Source: Oceanobacillus sp. Castelsardo (lineage in GTDB: Bacteria > Bacillota > Bacilli > Bacillales > Amphibacillaceae). From it: a stretch of 64,000 bases of DNA. The position numbers and the translations under genes are program-made. Location of the stretch: the NCBI RefSeq assembly GCF_001659985.1, contig NZ_LYCS01000011.1, forward strand, positions 40,982 to 104,981. Direction: 5' to 3'. A model generated the notes under the pieces. That model had not been told where the DNA came from and made no database searches. It saw nothing but the letters and a program-made list of their open reading frames with translations. Of this stretch, positions 17,350 to 26,058 are shown piece after piece; positions within the stretch are counted from its first letter, which is position 1, and every line of letters starts with the position of its first letter.

Positions 17350-18445
17350 GTTTTTTCACTCCTCTTATGAGGTACATTCCCCATAATAAGATGGTGACAA
17401 AGAAAATTAAACCTAGATCCAAATAACTCACATAATTACCGAATTGTTCGACCTCTATATAATCTTTCGGCATTGTAGTAATGATAAAAATCAACGGGGT
17501 AAGACAAAGCGTCACTTTTATTTTGTTTAATTTCGGAAAGACCAACGTTATTGCCAAAACAGCAATGTCAAATGAGATTGCTGTTGTTGTAAAAATCCCC
17601 ATAATCCATATCACATAAAAAACGGATTCAATTCGCTCAAAAAATCCTCCAGGAATCTCGATGGCTTTAGCTAAATCAATAATTGGTAATCGAAGCACTT
17701 CTGTGGCTGAACCAAATACAGCAATACATGTGAAATAAATAAGAACATAGAGCATAACTACAAAGCCCATTCCAACAGCTGCCATACCCGGTGCCCTCTT
17801 TGGCTGCCTAACAAACGCTATGTAAAAAAATAAAACACCAATTCCTGAATAAGATAACGCACTTTTCATCGTTCCTTGCATGTATCCTTGTACATCTGTC
17901 TTAAATACCGGTAGCACATTACTTAATTCCATATATCCAATAGAAAAAAAGACTAAAATAATGACTGCAATAAAGATAAAAGGTAAAAACAAGGAGTTTA
18001 AACGAAAAATTCCAGCTCTTGATCCAGAAACAGCATATACAACAACCCACAAAAAGGATAACGTTATAATTTCGATTGGTGTGTTTCTGAAAAGATATTG
18101 TTCAGAAATCACCCCAATTGCACGCACTTCAAATGCAGTTATTAATATACCTTCGAGTGCAAATAGCAAGGTTAATATAACTGCTATAGGCTTTGATACT
18201 AATGATGAAGCATACTCCAAAAAGGACTGATTCGGAAAAAAAGAAGCTAATTTAGCCACAAACCAAGCTAAAAGGATAGCGACTATACCCGAAACGACGA
18301 TAGGAATCCAACCATCTGCCGCGTTTGTTACTCCAGCTAGCATTCGTGGCAAACTCAATACTACGACAGCAATAAGCATGGAAGGAACGAGAACCATTAT
18401 ATCTCGGGTTTTAATCATTTTGTCTCCATATTTAAACGTACTCAT
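17339..18445 (-). CDS. GerB-family spore germination permease
   Basis: B subunit of the germinant receptor, 368 aa, about ten TM helices, related to APC-superfamily transporters. N-terminal TRDIMVLVPSMLIAVVVLSL is typical. The subunit is thought to carry the ligand pocket. It starts a few bases after the A-subunit stop and overlaps the C-subunit gene. The ATG at 18445 (MSTFKYGDK) and an internal ATG at 18418 are both possible starts. Confidence 0.92.
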   Translation of the reverse strand: MSTFKYGDKMIKTRDIMVLVPSMLIAVVVLSLPRMLAGVTNAADGWIPIVVSGIVAILLAWFVAKLASFFPNQSFLEYASSLVSKPIAVILTLLFALEGILITAFEVRAIGVISEQYLFRNTPIEIITLSFLWVVVYAVSGSRAGIFRLNSLFLPFIFIAVIILVFFSIGYMELSNVLPVFKTDVQGYMQGTMKSALSYSGIGVLFFYIAFVRQPKRAPGMAAVGMGFVVMLYVLIYFTCIAVFGSATEVLRLPIIDLAKAIEIPGGFFERIESVFYVIWIMGIFTTTAISFDIAVLAITLVFPKLNKIKVTLCLTPLIFIITTMPKDYIEVEQFGNYVSYLDLGLIFFVTILLWGMYLIRGVKKREK

Positions 18446-18450
18446 AATGA

Positions 18451-20007
18451 CTATTCCTTCCTTTTTTCTGTTTTAATGTCTCCCGACTTGTTATCCATTG
18501 GTCTTAGATAAGTCGGACGCTGGGTTAATTTTGTAATTGGTGCCCTAAGTATTAGGTCTTTCCAATCCTTTATAAAAGTAGGAGCAAAAGGAGTGCTATA
18601 AGGAACTCCAATACTCTTTAAATTAACAAGATGAATATTAACCATAATGTACACTAAAATGATTCCATATAATCCCAAGAAAGATGCTGCAATCATAAAT
18701 GCAAATCGAACCGTTCGAAAGGCAATGGCAACACTATAGGTAGGTATACTAAAGGATGCGATAGCAGTTAATGCCGTAACAATGACCATAATTGGACTAA
18801 CTATCCCCGCACTGACTGCAGCATCACCAATAACTAACCCACCGACAATGCCAATCGTTTGCCCAATAACTTTAGGCAGACGGATCCCCGCTTCATGTAA
18901 AATTTCAAACGTTATTCCCATAAGTATCGCTTCAATGGCTGCTGGAAATGGTACCCCTTCCCTTGACGCAGCAATAGAAAACGCCAATGTACTTGGTATC
19001 ATCCCAGGATGATAGGAAACGAGTGCAATATATAATGCTGGCAAAAACAATGCAAAAAAGGCGGATAAATACCGTAGTAATCTTAATAATGTTGCACTTA
19101 GCCATCTTTGATTGTAATCCCCCATTGATTGCAAAGAATCCCCAATAGTAGCAGGTGCAATTAGAGCAAATGGGGTCCCATCCACTAAAATAGCTAGTTT
19201 TCCTTGCACTAAATGGTAAGATACATTATCAGGTCGCTCCGTATTTAATATTTGTGGAAAAGGAGAAAGAAAACTATCTTCAATCCATTGCTCTACATAC
19301 GAGGAATCGGAAACAAAATCCATGTCAATCGTCTCCAGCCTTCGATTTACCTCATCTACCAAATCAGGATTCGTAATGCCCTCAACATAGCATAGAATTA
19401 GCTTTTGCTTTGATCGCTTTCCCACTTCATGTTGCTTAAATCGTAAATTGGGGTCTTTGATATCACGGCGAATTAATGCCATGTTTGTTGCAATATTTTC
19501 AACAAACCCATCCTTTGGACCACGGATTAATGTCTCGGAATCAGGGGGTTCGATGGAACGTGTTTCCCCACCGGTTGTTCCCATTAAAAGAACTGTTTCA
19601 TAACCATCTAAATAAAAAGCCGTATTCCCATTCAAAACCGCGAAAGAAATATCATCCATATTATTTGATTTTTGTATATCTGTAATAGCAACAACTTCTT
19701 TATGAATCTGATCTAAAATTTGTTTGGAATCGATTTGTTTTAAATTTAACTGGATTGTTTTTAAAATATTGTTGTTGATTAGCTGTTCGTCCGTAATCCC
19801 ACTTATATATACAATAGCCGCTCTCTTTACTAAACCACCAATAATTAATTCACGTATAACTAAATCACCGGGGTCACCAAGTAATTGCTTCATATTATGT
19901 AAATTATCATCTAAGTTCTTCGTTATTTTTGTACTAAAACTAGTTTTTGATTTTTCTTTTGATTGCTTTCTGTTTAATAACCGGTTAAACAATGAAGGTC
20001 TCGTCAT
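18451..20007 (-). CDS. GerA-family spore germination protein
   Basis: A subunit of the germinant receptor, 518 aa: a large N-terminal cytoplasmic domain (with the conserved DLVIRELIIGG and ETRSIEPPDSETLIRGPKDG stretches) and a C-terminal half with about five TM helices (HPGMIPSTLAFSIAASREGV). First gene of an A-B-C-small operon. GGGGGAT lies eight bases before the ATG. A sigmaG promoter is expected, but no convincing match was seen upstream. Confidence 0.94.
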   Translation of the reverse strand: MTRPSLFNRLLNRKQSKEKSKTSFSTKITKNLDDNLHNMKQLLGDPGDLVIRELIIGGLVKRAAIVYISGITDEQLINNNILKTIQLNLKQIDSKQILDQIHKEVVAITDIQKSNNMDDISFAVLNGNTAFYLDGYETVLLMGTTGGETRSIEPPDSETLIRGPKDGFVENIATNMALIRRDIKDPNLRFKQHEVGKRSKQKLILCYVEGITNPDLVDEVNRRLETIDMDFVSDSSYVEQWIEDSFLSPFPQILNTERPDNVSYHLVQGKLAILVDGTPFALIAPATIGDSLQSMGDYNQRWLSATLLRLLRYLSAFFALFLPALYIALVSYHPGMIPSTLAFSIAASREGVPFPAAIEAILMGITFEILHEAGIRLPKVIGQTIGIVGGLVIGDAAVSAGIVSPIMVIVTALTAIASFSIPTYSVAIAFRTVRFAFMIAASFLGLYGIILVYIMVNIHLVNLKSIGVPYSTPFAPTFIKDWKDLILRAPITKLTQRPTYLRPMDNKSGDIKTEKRKE

Positions 20008-20091
20008 GTTTATCCCCCAAGGAAATAATAATATTCCTTTTTAATCTCCCAAATGTATCCACTTTTATACAAAAATATATTTACAGAAAAA

Positions 20092-20120
20092 GTATATCTT
20101 GTTTAGATAATGACAAACTA
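20092..20120 (+). promoter_or_regulatory. Possible forespore-type promoter of the DUF3231 gene
   Basis: GTATA (20092-20096), 17-bp gap, CAAACTA (20114-20120), resembling sigmaF/G elements (GNATR and CATNNTA) with one mismatch in the -10. It lies about 35 bp before the DUF3231 ATG. Confidence 0.35.
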
Positions 20121-20157
20121 TGGATACCAATATGAATAGTGGAGGTAGACCATTAGA

Positions 20158-21171
20158 ATGGAGCAAAAGAAACCCTTAACCGCATCAGAACTAGCAGATA
20201 TATGGGGGAAATATGTAAACGATAGTTTGTCAATAGCTGTATTGAGTTATTTCAATCAAAAAGTAGAGGATCCTGAAATAAAGGAGATTATTTCAGATGC
20301 ATTACAACTAACTAGAAAGCACTTTGAATCCATCAAACCCTTTTTTCATGAAGAAAAAAGACCTCTCCCCACCGGAATAACAAAGGAAGATGTTGATATA
20401 ACAAAAGGGAGGTTATATACAGATAATTATATGCTACAAAATTGCTTACAGTTTGGAATGCTAGGCATGCAAGCCGCAACAGCTGCTGTAACTATGACTA
20501 CACGTGAAGACCTTTATGACTTTTTCACAAAAGTATTAAACGATTATAATCAATTTCATCACAAAACATTAGCTGTCATGAAAGCTAAAGGAGTGTTATC
20601 AGAGTCCCCAACCATTCCAGCACCTAAAGAGATTGACTTTGTAAAAAAACAAAACTTCTTAACTGGTTGGTTTGGCGAAAAAAGACCATTACTATCTGTG
20701 GAAATCTCCCATTTATTCGGGAACTTACAAAGAAATTCCCTAGGTGCTGCAACCTTAACGGGATTCGGTCAAGTAGCCGAGAAAAAAGAGGTAAGAGACT
20801 TTTTCTTGAGGGGAATTGAAATAGCAAAAAAACATGTAGAAATATTTTCAGATGTATTGGAAAGCAGTGATGTACCTGTACCAATGGGATCAGACGCTCT
20901 TGTAACTGAGTTAACGGATACTGGAGTATCTTCTGATAAACTGATGATGCTTCATACCACTGGAATGATTGGCTTAGGTATAGGCTTTTATGGGTTAAGT
21001 ATTTCAACCAATACGAGAAGGGATATTGCAAGTCATTATGCCCGTTTAAGTGGAGAAATCGCCTTATACGCGGAAGATGGGACAAATTTAATGATTAAAC
21101 ATGGATGGTTAGAAGAGCCTCCAAGAATGGTGGATAGAGGAGAACTCATCAAAACGAAAGGTGGCAAATAA
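20158..21171 (+). CDS. DUF3231 family protein
   Basis: Protein of 337 aa with two tandem helical repeats (about residues 5-165 and 175-325), each opening with a similar helix (TASELADIWGKYVNDSLSIA and SVEISHLFGNLQRNSLGAAT). This ferritin-like DUF3231 layout is common in spore-forming bacilli; function unknown. GGAGG precedes the ATG. It is divergent from the ger operon. A short frame directly after its stop repeats its C-terminal segment, a sign of past tandem duplication. Confidence 0.82.
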   Translation: MEQKKPLTASELADIWGKYVNDSLSIAVLSYFNQKVEDPEIKEIISDALQLTRKHFESIKPFFHEEKRPLPTGITKEDVDITKGRLYTDNYMLQNCLQFGMLGMQAATAAVTMTTREDLYDFFTKVLNDYNQFHHKTLAVMKAKGVLSESPTIPAPKEIDFVKKQNFLTGWFGEKRPLLSVEISHLFGNLQRNSLGAATLTGFGQVAEKKEVRDFFLRGIEIAKKHVEIFSDVLESSDVPVPMGSDALVTELTDTGVSSDKLMMLHTTGMIGLGIGFYGLSISTNTRRDIASHYARLSGEIALYAEDGTNLMIKHGWLEEPPRMVDRGELIKTKGGK

Positions 21172-21303
21172 ATGAATGGAAACATAGAACTTGCTACATC
21201 AGAAATAGCCAACTATGCAGGAAATAGAGCAATACCCATAATTAAAAACGGATGGACTGGGCAGCCACCAATCACACCTAACCGTGAGATTTTATCGAAA
21301 TAA
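21172..21303 (+). pseudogene. C-terminal remnant of a second DUF3231 copy
   Basis: A 43-codon frame begins with ATG at the base after the DUF3231 stop. Its sequence (IELATSEIANYAGNRAIPII then KNGWTGQPP) matches the end of the preceding protein (SGEIALYAEDGTNLMIKHGW then LEEPP) in spacing and key residues. It is best read as the tail of a paralogue whose body was deleted. Whether the peptide is made by stop-start coupling is unknown. Confidence 0.7.
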
Positions 21304-21312
21304 GGTTAGATT

Positions 21313-21813
21313 ATGGATATTAACTTACAAAAGAAAAGTAAAAAGCTAGAGGCTGTTCTGTGGAGTATAGCACTTCCGGGTTTTTACCAACTATTAAGTA
21401 GGCAATTTCTAAAAGGTTTTTTATTGGTCTTCTTAGAGTTTTTGGTTAATGTTAAGGGTAACTTTAATACAATTATCATTCTAAGCTTTAATTTACAAAT
21501 TGAAGATGCAATTCAGGAAACAAACTATCTATGGCTCTTATTTTATCCTTGTTTATACTTTTTTGCCATATGGGATGCATATAAACATGCTGGTGGAGGA
21601 GATGGGAAACCATTTGCCTATTTACCGCTTGTGTTTTCAGCCTATTTTGTTACAGTAGGTGTCATATTTTCCGCTCGTCTTACCATTTTCGGACACTTAA
21701 TTGGTCCAATGTGGTCAGGGTTTTTATTCCTGCCAATTGGTTTAGGAATCGGGGCAATCATTAGATGGATTTTAGTTAAAATATATACCAAGAACCGCTC
21801 TCCAGGTTCTTGA
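21313..21813 (+). CDS. Uncharacterised membrane protein
   Basis: Protein of 166 aa with four or five hydrophobic segments, the first after a basic N-terminus (MDINLQKKSKKLEAVLWSIA). A GGGDGKPFAYLP loop separates the two halves. AAGG precedes the ATG by seven bases and it follows the DUF3231 remnant by nine bases, so it may be co-transcribed. I do not recognise the family. Confidence 0.65.
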   Translation: MDINLQKKSKKLEAVLWSIALPGFYQLLSRQFLKGFLLVFLEFLVNVKGNFNTIIILSFNLQIEDAIQETNYLWLLFYPCLYFFAIWDAYKHAGGGDGKPFAYLPLVFSAYFVTVGVIFSARLTIFGHLIGPMWSGFLFLPIGLGIGAIIRWILVKIYTKNRSPGS

Positions 21814-21867
21814 CTTTCCCAAAAGGTCTTCAACCAGAGAGCAAACGGTTCGGGGTATTTAGAAAAC

Positions 21868-21902
21868 AAAAAACCTCCCCAATATCGGAGAGGCCTTTAT
21901 TT
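21868..21902. terminator. Bidirectional terminator between convergent genes
   Basis: CCTCCCC pairs with GGAGAGG; A-rich upstream and T-rich downstream. On the minus strand it reads into TTTTTTG and would end the CueP-like gene; on the plus strand it ends the DUF3231/membrane-protein unit. Confidence 0.8.
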
Positions 21903-21920
21903 TAAAAAGTAAAGTTCTAT

Positions 21921-22439
21921 CTATATTAATTGCATCGTTGTAATACAAGTATTATCGCCTTCAAAGGTAGAAATTTCCGATTCAGATACTTTTCCTTCAT
22001 GTTCTATTTTTACGTGAAATGTATTATCTCTTGGTAACCAAATGTCAATAAAACCATTATCTAAGGTTGTCAGCGTTTCGTCCACTATGACTTTACCATC
22101 TTTATCTTCTATAGATACATTAAATTCCTTGTTCACTAATTCTCCCTGACATCCTGTTAAACTGTGGACAGCACATGGATGTGTTGTTTTAACAAATGGT
22201 GCAATCGAAACAAAGAATTCATCCTTTGGAAGTGAATAAGAAGTCTCTTTTTCATCACTATCCATCACAATTAATTCATCCGATGTAATCGAAGCTGACA
22301 CATCTTCGAAGTCCCCAATACTATATTCATGGACCAATTCCTTTATTTCCTGTGCATTCATTTCCTCTTGGGCACTATCATTACAACCGACTAATGTAAA
22401 AACAAATACTATACAAGCAATAGAAAATAATTTCTTCAT
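21921..22439 (-). CDS. CueP-like metal-binding lipoprotein
   Basis: Secreted lipoprotein of 172 aa with lipobox LVGC (Cys19). The body matches the CueP pattern: KDEFFVSIAPFV, then THPCAVHSLTGCQGELV, TLDNGFIDIWLPRD and a C-terminal NTCITTMQL, giving three conserved Cys that in CueP of Salmonella take part in copper binding. In Gram-positives these are anchored outside the membrane. No copper regulator site was seen upstream. The family call is good; the copper role is inferred. Confidence 0.82.
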   Translation of the reverse strand: MKKLFSIACIVFVFTLVGCNDSAQEEMNAQEIKELVHEYSIGDFEDVSASITSDELIVMDSDEKETSYSLPKDEFFVSIAPFVKTTHPCAVHSLTGCQGELVNKEFNVSIEDKDGKVIVDETLTTLDNGFIDIWLPRDNTFHVKIEHEGKVSESEISTFEGDNTCITTMQLI

Positions 22440-22521
22440 CTAAATTCATCTCCTATTTTTCTTTACCTTACGAGAACATTTTACTATATATTAGCATAGA
22501 TACAAGTGAACACAAAAAGAT

Positions 22522-22647
22522 GCTGGGACAAAAGTATTTTAACCACTTGAAAACCGAACATGATGAGCGAATAATCGCTCCAGAAATATACTTCGCTTAG
22601 ATAGCGAATTGTTCGTCTTTAGGGTTAAACACTCTAGTTGTCCCAGC
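22522..22647. repeat. 126-bp palindromic element with GCTGGGACAA ends
   Basis: Perfect 10-bp terminal inverted repeats GCTGGGACAA (22522-22531) and TTGTCCCAGC (22638-22647). Inside are two further hairpins, GAGCGAATAATCGCTC and TTCGCTTAGATAGCGAA. It lies between the CueP-like gene and the TnpB region and codes for nothing obvious. The 22440-22520 and 22650-22890 stretches show no gene. Confidence 0.7.
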
Positions 22648-22890
22648 CTCAATGTTTGCTATTTGCGCATGAATGTTTGAATGGAAATAAGCACACCTGG
22701 TTCGATTAATTTACATCCATTTGTCCCCTAATAACCCCTAATAATCGACATTTAGGGAAAAGTATTCGAACATCATTATTATGTAGGGTATGTAAGGGAA
22801 TGCCCATACACAAACGAGCATTATTCTATACCCCTTATATTATACTAATAAACATCATAATATATTTTCATTTTAAGCACCTTTTCTAAT

Positions 22891-23060
22891 TCATATCAGC
22901 TTCTGCCCACAATTGGAACAAAAGTTAGCACCATTTGTCTTTTCTCCACAGTTTGGACAGAAGTTCGGTGCTTTATCTATTCCACTAGAAGATGGATTTT
23001 GAGTTGACCGTGGTACTTGTTCTTGATTTGGGGAATTTCCTTTGTACCTTCCTGCTTGGC
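22891..23060 (-). pseudogene. C-terminal fragment of a double zinc-ribbon protein
   Basis: On the minus strand an open frame ends in two zinc-ribbon knuckles, PNFCPNCGEK and ANFCSNCGQKLI, after a Ser/Asn/Gln-rich linker. Upstream it runs without a start into the 5' end of the TnpB gene on the other strand. Such tails occur on several bacillar proteins, including SPFH-domain ones; the parent gene is not identifiable from the tail. Confidence 0.65.
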
Positions 23061-24483
23061 AACAACATCGCTTGGAAAAGAATTCAAAATCGCAAGAATG
23101 GTCTACAATTCTTGTCTAGGTGAAACTCTGAAACGACACAAAGCTGTGAAAACAGATAAGCTATATCGTGCATTGCTTCGTGAGACTAAGTCAAAAGAAC
23201 GTAATAAAAAGTTAGCGGATATTCGTTTAAATTATGACTTTTCTGAATGTGGAATACATCACTTTGTAAAGGAAGTCCAAAGCAAATTCAAGGAACATAT
23301 TGGTAGTTTAGAGGCACAAAAACTTGCAACAAGGGCTTTTCAAACAGTCGAGAAGCTTCATTTTGGAAAATCAAAAAAAGTACATTTCAAAAATTCGAAT
23401 GATGATATCTCAGTAGAAAACAAATCAAACAAAACCGGATTGAGATATATAGAAGGAAATATTCTTTGGGGCGACAAACCAACCAAGAAAAATCCCAAAC
23501 CGAAAAATTGGCTATGTATGCCAATTTCACCCAAAGATGATGATGAATATGCTCATTTAGCTTTATTAGACAAGACAAAGTATGTGCGTATTTTAAAACG
23601 GGAAGTCAGAGGGAAAATTCGTTATTTTGTTCAACTAATTCAAGAAGGCTGCCCACCAGTAAAAAGAAATCGCGAAATTGCTAATGACGAAACAAAACGT
23701 ATAGGGTTAGATATTGGTACATCCACCATTGCGATTTGCAGTGAAAGTAGAGTTGAACTTCGTGAACTTGCTCCAGAGTGTCATAATGATGAAAAAGAAA
23801 TAAGAATCATACAACGTAAAATGGATAGGTCTAAACGAAGTACCAATCCCAACAACTTTAACGAAAATGGAACAATCAAAAAAGGTAGATTAACGTGGAC
23901 ATACTCCAAGGGTTATGAAAAGTTGCGTCAAAAACACAGAGAGCTCTATCGCAAAGTGGCTGTACAACGGAAAATGTCCCATGAAAAATTAGCAAACGAT
24001 ATTCTTGCCTTAGGTTCGAATATACGAGTAGAAACAATGCGATTTCAATCACTAAAAAGACGTGCGAAAAACACTACTAGAAACCATACAAACGGTAGGA
24101 TTAACCGAAAAAAACGGTTTGGAAAATCAATCGCCAATCGTGCTCCTGCGATGCTAATCGAAATTATGGATCGAAAATTAAATTATCAAGGAAGATTGAT
24201 AAAAAAGATAGATACCTATGCCACAAAAGCTAGTCAGTTTAACCATTTAACAGGAAAATACGAGAAGAAACAACTTTCGGAACGTTGGAATGACTTTGGT
24301 GAGTTTCATATCCAACGTGATTTATATAGCGCTTTTTTAATAAGGAACACAAATGAAACGTTTGACTCTGTTGATATTGATTTATGTAATACTGGTTGGA
24401 ATAACTTTATAGAACTGCATAATTGTGAAATAGAACGATTAAAACATTCTGCAAGTGAAACAATACGTTGGTTTGTCACGTAA
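23017..24483 (+). CDS. TnpB-family RNA-guided nuclease, N-terminally truncated
   Basis: IS200/IS605-type TnpB-like protein. Recognisable from about 23060 (FKIARMVYNSCLGETLKR) through the RuvC-like parts GLDIGTSTIAI (first Asp), VETMRFQSLKRRAKN (Glu) and QRDLYSAFLIRN (last Asp). The first ~20-30 residues of the family are missing: the frame instead runs back through the antisense of a zinc-ribbon gene. The usual four-Cys zinc finger before the last Asp is absent (ATKASQFNHLTGKYEKKQLS occupies that place), as appears in a subset of long clostridial/bacillar TnpBs. No tnpA is nearby. Nuclease residues are intact but expression is doubtful. Confidence 0.8.
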   Translation: MFLIWGISFVPSCLATTSLGKEFKIARMVYNSCLGETLKRHKAVKTDKLYRALLRETKSKERNKKLADIRLNYDFSECGIHHFVKEVQSKFKEHIGSLEAQKLATRAFQTVEKLHFGKSKKVHFKNSNDDISVENKSNKTGLRYIEGNILWGDKPTKKNPKPKNWLCMPISPKDDDEYAHLALLDKTKYVRILKREVRGKIRYFVQLIQEGCPPVKRNREIANDETKRIGLDIGTSTIAICSESRVELRELAPECHNDEKEIRIIQRKMDRSKRSTNPNNFNENGTIKKGRLTWTYSKGYEKLRQKHRELYRKVAVQRKMSHEKLANDILALGSNIRVETMRFQSLKRRAKNTTRNHTNGRINRKKRFGKSIANRAPAMLIEIMDRKLNYQGRLIKKIDTYATKASQFNHLTGKYEKKQLSERWNDFGEFHIQRDLYSAFLIRNTNETFDSVDIDLCNTGWNNFIELHNCEIERLKHSASETIRWFVT

Positions 24484-24729
24484 CAACAAACCTGATTGGT
24501 CATGATAACGCCCAAGAGAAAGCGGAACGAAAAGCACATAAGAGGTCTTTTTAGGCCGGCTTAATGAAGTGCCTTGCTATACGCAATACGTCCGTTAATG
24601 TTTTAGGTGAAAGTGCACCAGTGCTTTGGTAGAAACTCTTTCCGAAACGAAAGATAAGGGTACCATTGAGAAGTGTGCTAGATACAGTGTATCTATCGCA
24701 TCCTAGAACCCCACCGCTTAAGCTGTGGG
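24484..24729 (+). ncRNA. Candidate TnpB guide-RNA (reRNA) scaffold and element right end
   Basis: The non-coding 3' flank of tnpB ends in the hairpin CCCACCGCTTAAGCTGTGGG (24710-24729), the kind of structure that marks IS200/IS605 right ends and the 3' end of the guide-RNA scaffold. The sequence after it (GAGTTGTCAGTTGCTAAAAT) would be the boundary and guide. Boundaries are inferred by analogy. From here to 24877 no gene is visible. Confidence 0.5.
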
Positions 24730-24877
24730 AGTTGTCAGTTGCTAAAATGATACGTATTCGTTTAAAGATACTCATGACTGCTCCACCTTCTATAAGTTAA
24801 TAGTATCTATATATACGGAATTTTAAAAGAAAAGTTTCAGATATTAAAGGAACCAAGTCTTTTAGTCTACAAAATAG

Positions 24878-24917
24878 AAATAGCAGATTGGGAATTTTTG
24901 TTCTCAACCTGCTATTT
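24878..24917 (-). terminator. Terminator after the EamA transporter gene
   Basis: AAATAGCAGATTGGGAA pairs with TTCTCAACCTGCTATTT with two mismatches. It lies 28 bases past the transporter stop. Confidence 0.75.
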
Positions 24918-24944
24918 CATACGTTATTTAGTTGATGGTTATCT

Positions 24945-25913
24945 CTAAACTTCCTGCTCACGCAAATGGGTTTGAATATATCTCTTTGATTCCTTCTTTT
25001 GTGACATTCTTACAAAGATATTATTGGATACAAGTGAAACAATGATAAAGACAGTGCCAAGAATATCAAATATCGTTATTTGATTACCTTGAAACGCTGA
25101 AATGATAAGTGTTGTGACAGGTACAAAATTAATGAACAACAGCGAATTTAATGGTGATAATATGCTCACACCGATGTTCCAACCAACTAACGCAATAACA
25201 CCTGGGTATATAATCATAAACAATAAATGTGGAGTTGTTGCTTGGATGGTTTCTACGGTTGGAAAAGATATATATCCGAACAACGTTGCCCCTACTACAA
25301 TAACAGTCGCTGTAGCCGTTCCAAGTAAACAACTTAATGTCGAATACCGCAAAGCAGACCAACCACTAAACTCTTTACCACCCATCGTGTATACAACCCA
25401 TCCAATTACAGCAATGAAAATAAGCAAGGATGGAATAATATCACTCGTTGCACCAAGAAATGATCGAATATCCCCTTTCGTAATGACCAACACTGCACCA
25501 ATAAAGGACAGAAGTACACACATTAATGTGAATCGATGGGGGCTCTTTTTAGAAAGCATCCATACAATCACAATAGATATCATCGGCATCAATGACTCCA
25601 TAATGGATGCCACCATTACGCCCGGTTCACCTAATAAATCCTCTCCCCAGAAGATGAATAGATTATAGACCACAAACGCCGCTGTTCCGAAAAACCATAA
25701 TTTAAGGCCTTTTCCTTCCAATCGAAAGGCCTTCTTTCCTTCTCTCCATAGAAGTATAGGTATTAAGATAATCGTAACAGATACATAGCGAAAAATTGTA
25801 AAATAGAAAGGATCAATATATTTGAAAGCCCCATGCGCTACAGGAAACATTGCCCCCCATGAAACTGCAGATATAAAACACAAAAAAGCTCCTAACCATA
25901 CACTATTTTTCAA
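24945..25913 (-). CDS. EamA-family (DMT) transporter
   Basis: Ten-TM metabolite exporter of the drug/metabolite transporter superfamily, 322 aa, with two EamA repeats (first opening FLCFISAVSWGAMFPVAHGA, second around SLLIFIAVIGWVVYTMGGKE). Substrate unknown. It is divergent from a LysR regulator with a 145-bp gap, the common arrangement in which the regulator controls the exporter. Confidence 0.85.
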   Translation of the reverse strand: MKNSVWLGAFLCFISAVSWGAMFPVAHGAFKYIDPFYFTIFRYVSVTIILIPILLWREGKKAFRLEGKGLKLWFFGTAAFVVYNLFIFWGEDLLGEPGVMVASIMESLMPMISIVIVWMLSKKSPHRFTLMCVLLSFIGAVLVITKGDIRSFLGATSDIIPSLLIFIAVIGWVVYTMGGKEFSGWSALRYSTLSCLLGTATATVIVVGATLFGYISFPTVETIQATTPHLLFMIIYPGVIALVGWNIGVSILSPLNSLLFINFVPVTTLIISAFQGNQITIFDILGTVFIIVSLVSNNIFVRMSQKKESKRYIQTHLREQEV

Positions 25914-26058
25914 TGATCCTCAGCTCCCTTCATGTAAATAATCTATTCTCATAATCTACCATTTTTAGTATCTTGTAAAACGAATAAAAATAATGATTTA
26001 CATCAAAAAAAGTGATATCATAAAATTAGAATATGAAAATAGGAAAGGGGATAATATC

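Noticed and set aside
24551..24775. A 74-codon minus-strand frame after tnpB
   Set aside because: It is antisense to the right-end hairpin and probable guide-RNA scaffold.
25102..25668. A 188-codon plus-strand frame
   Set aside because: Antisense shadow of the EamA transporter gene.
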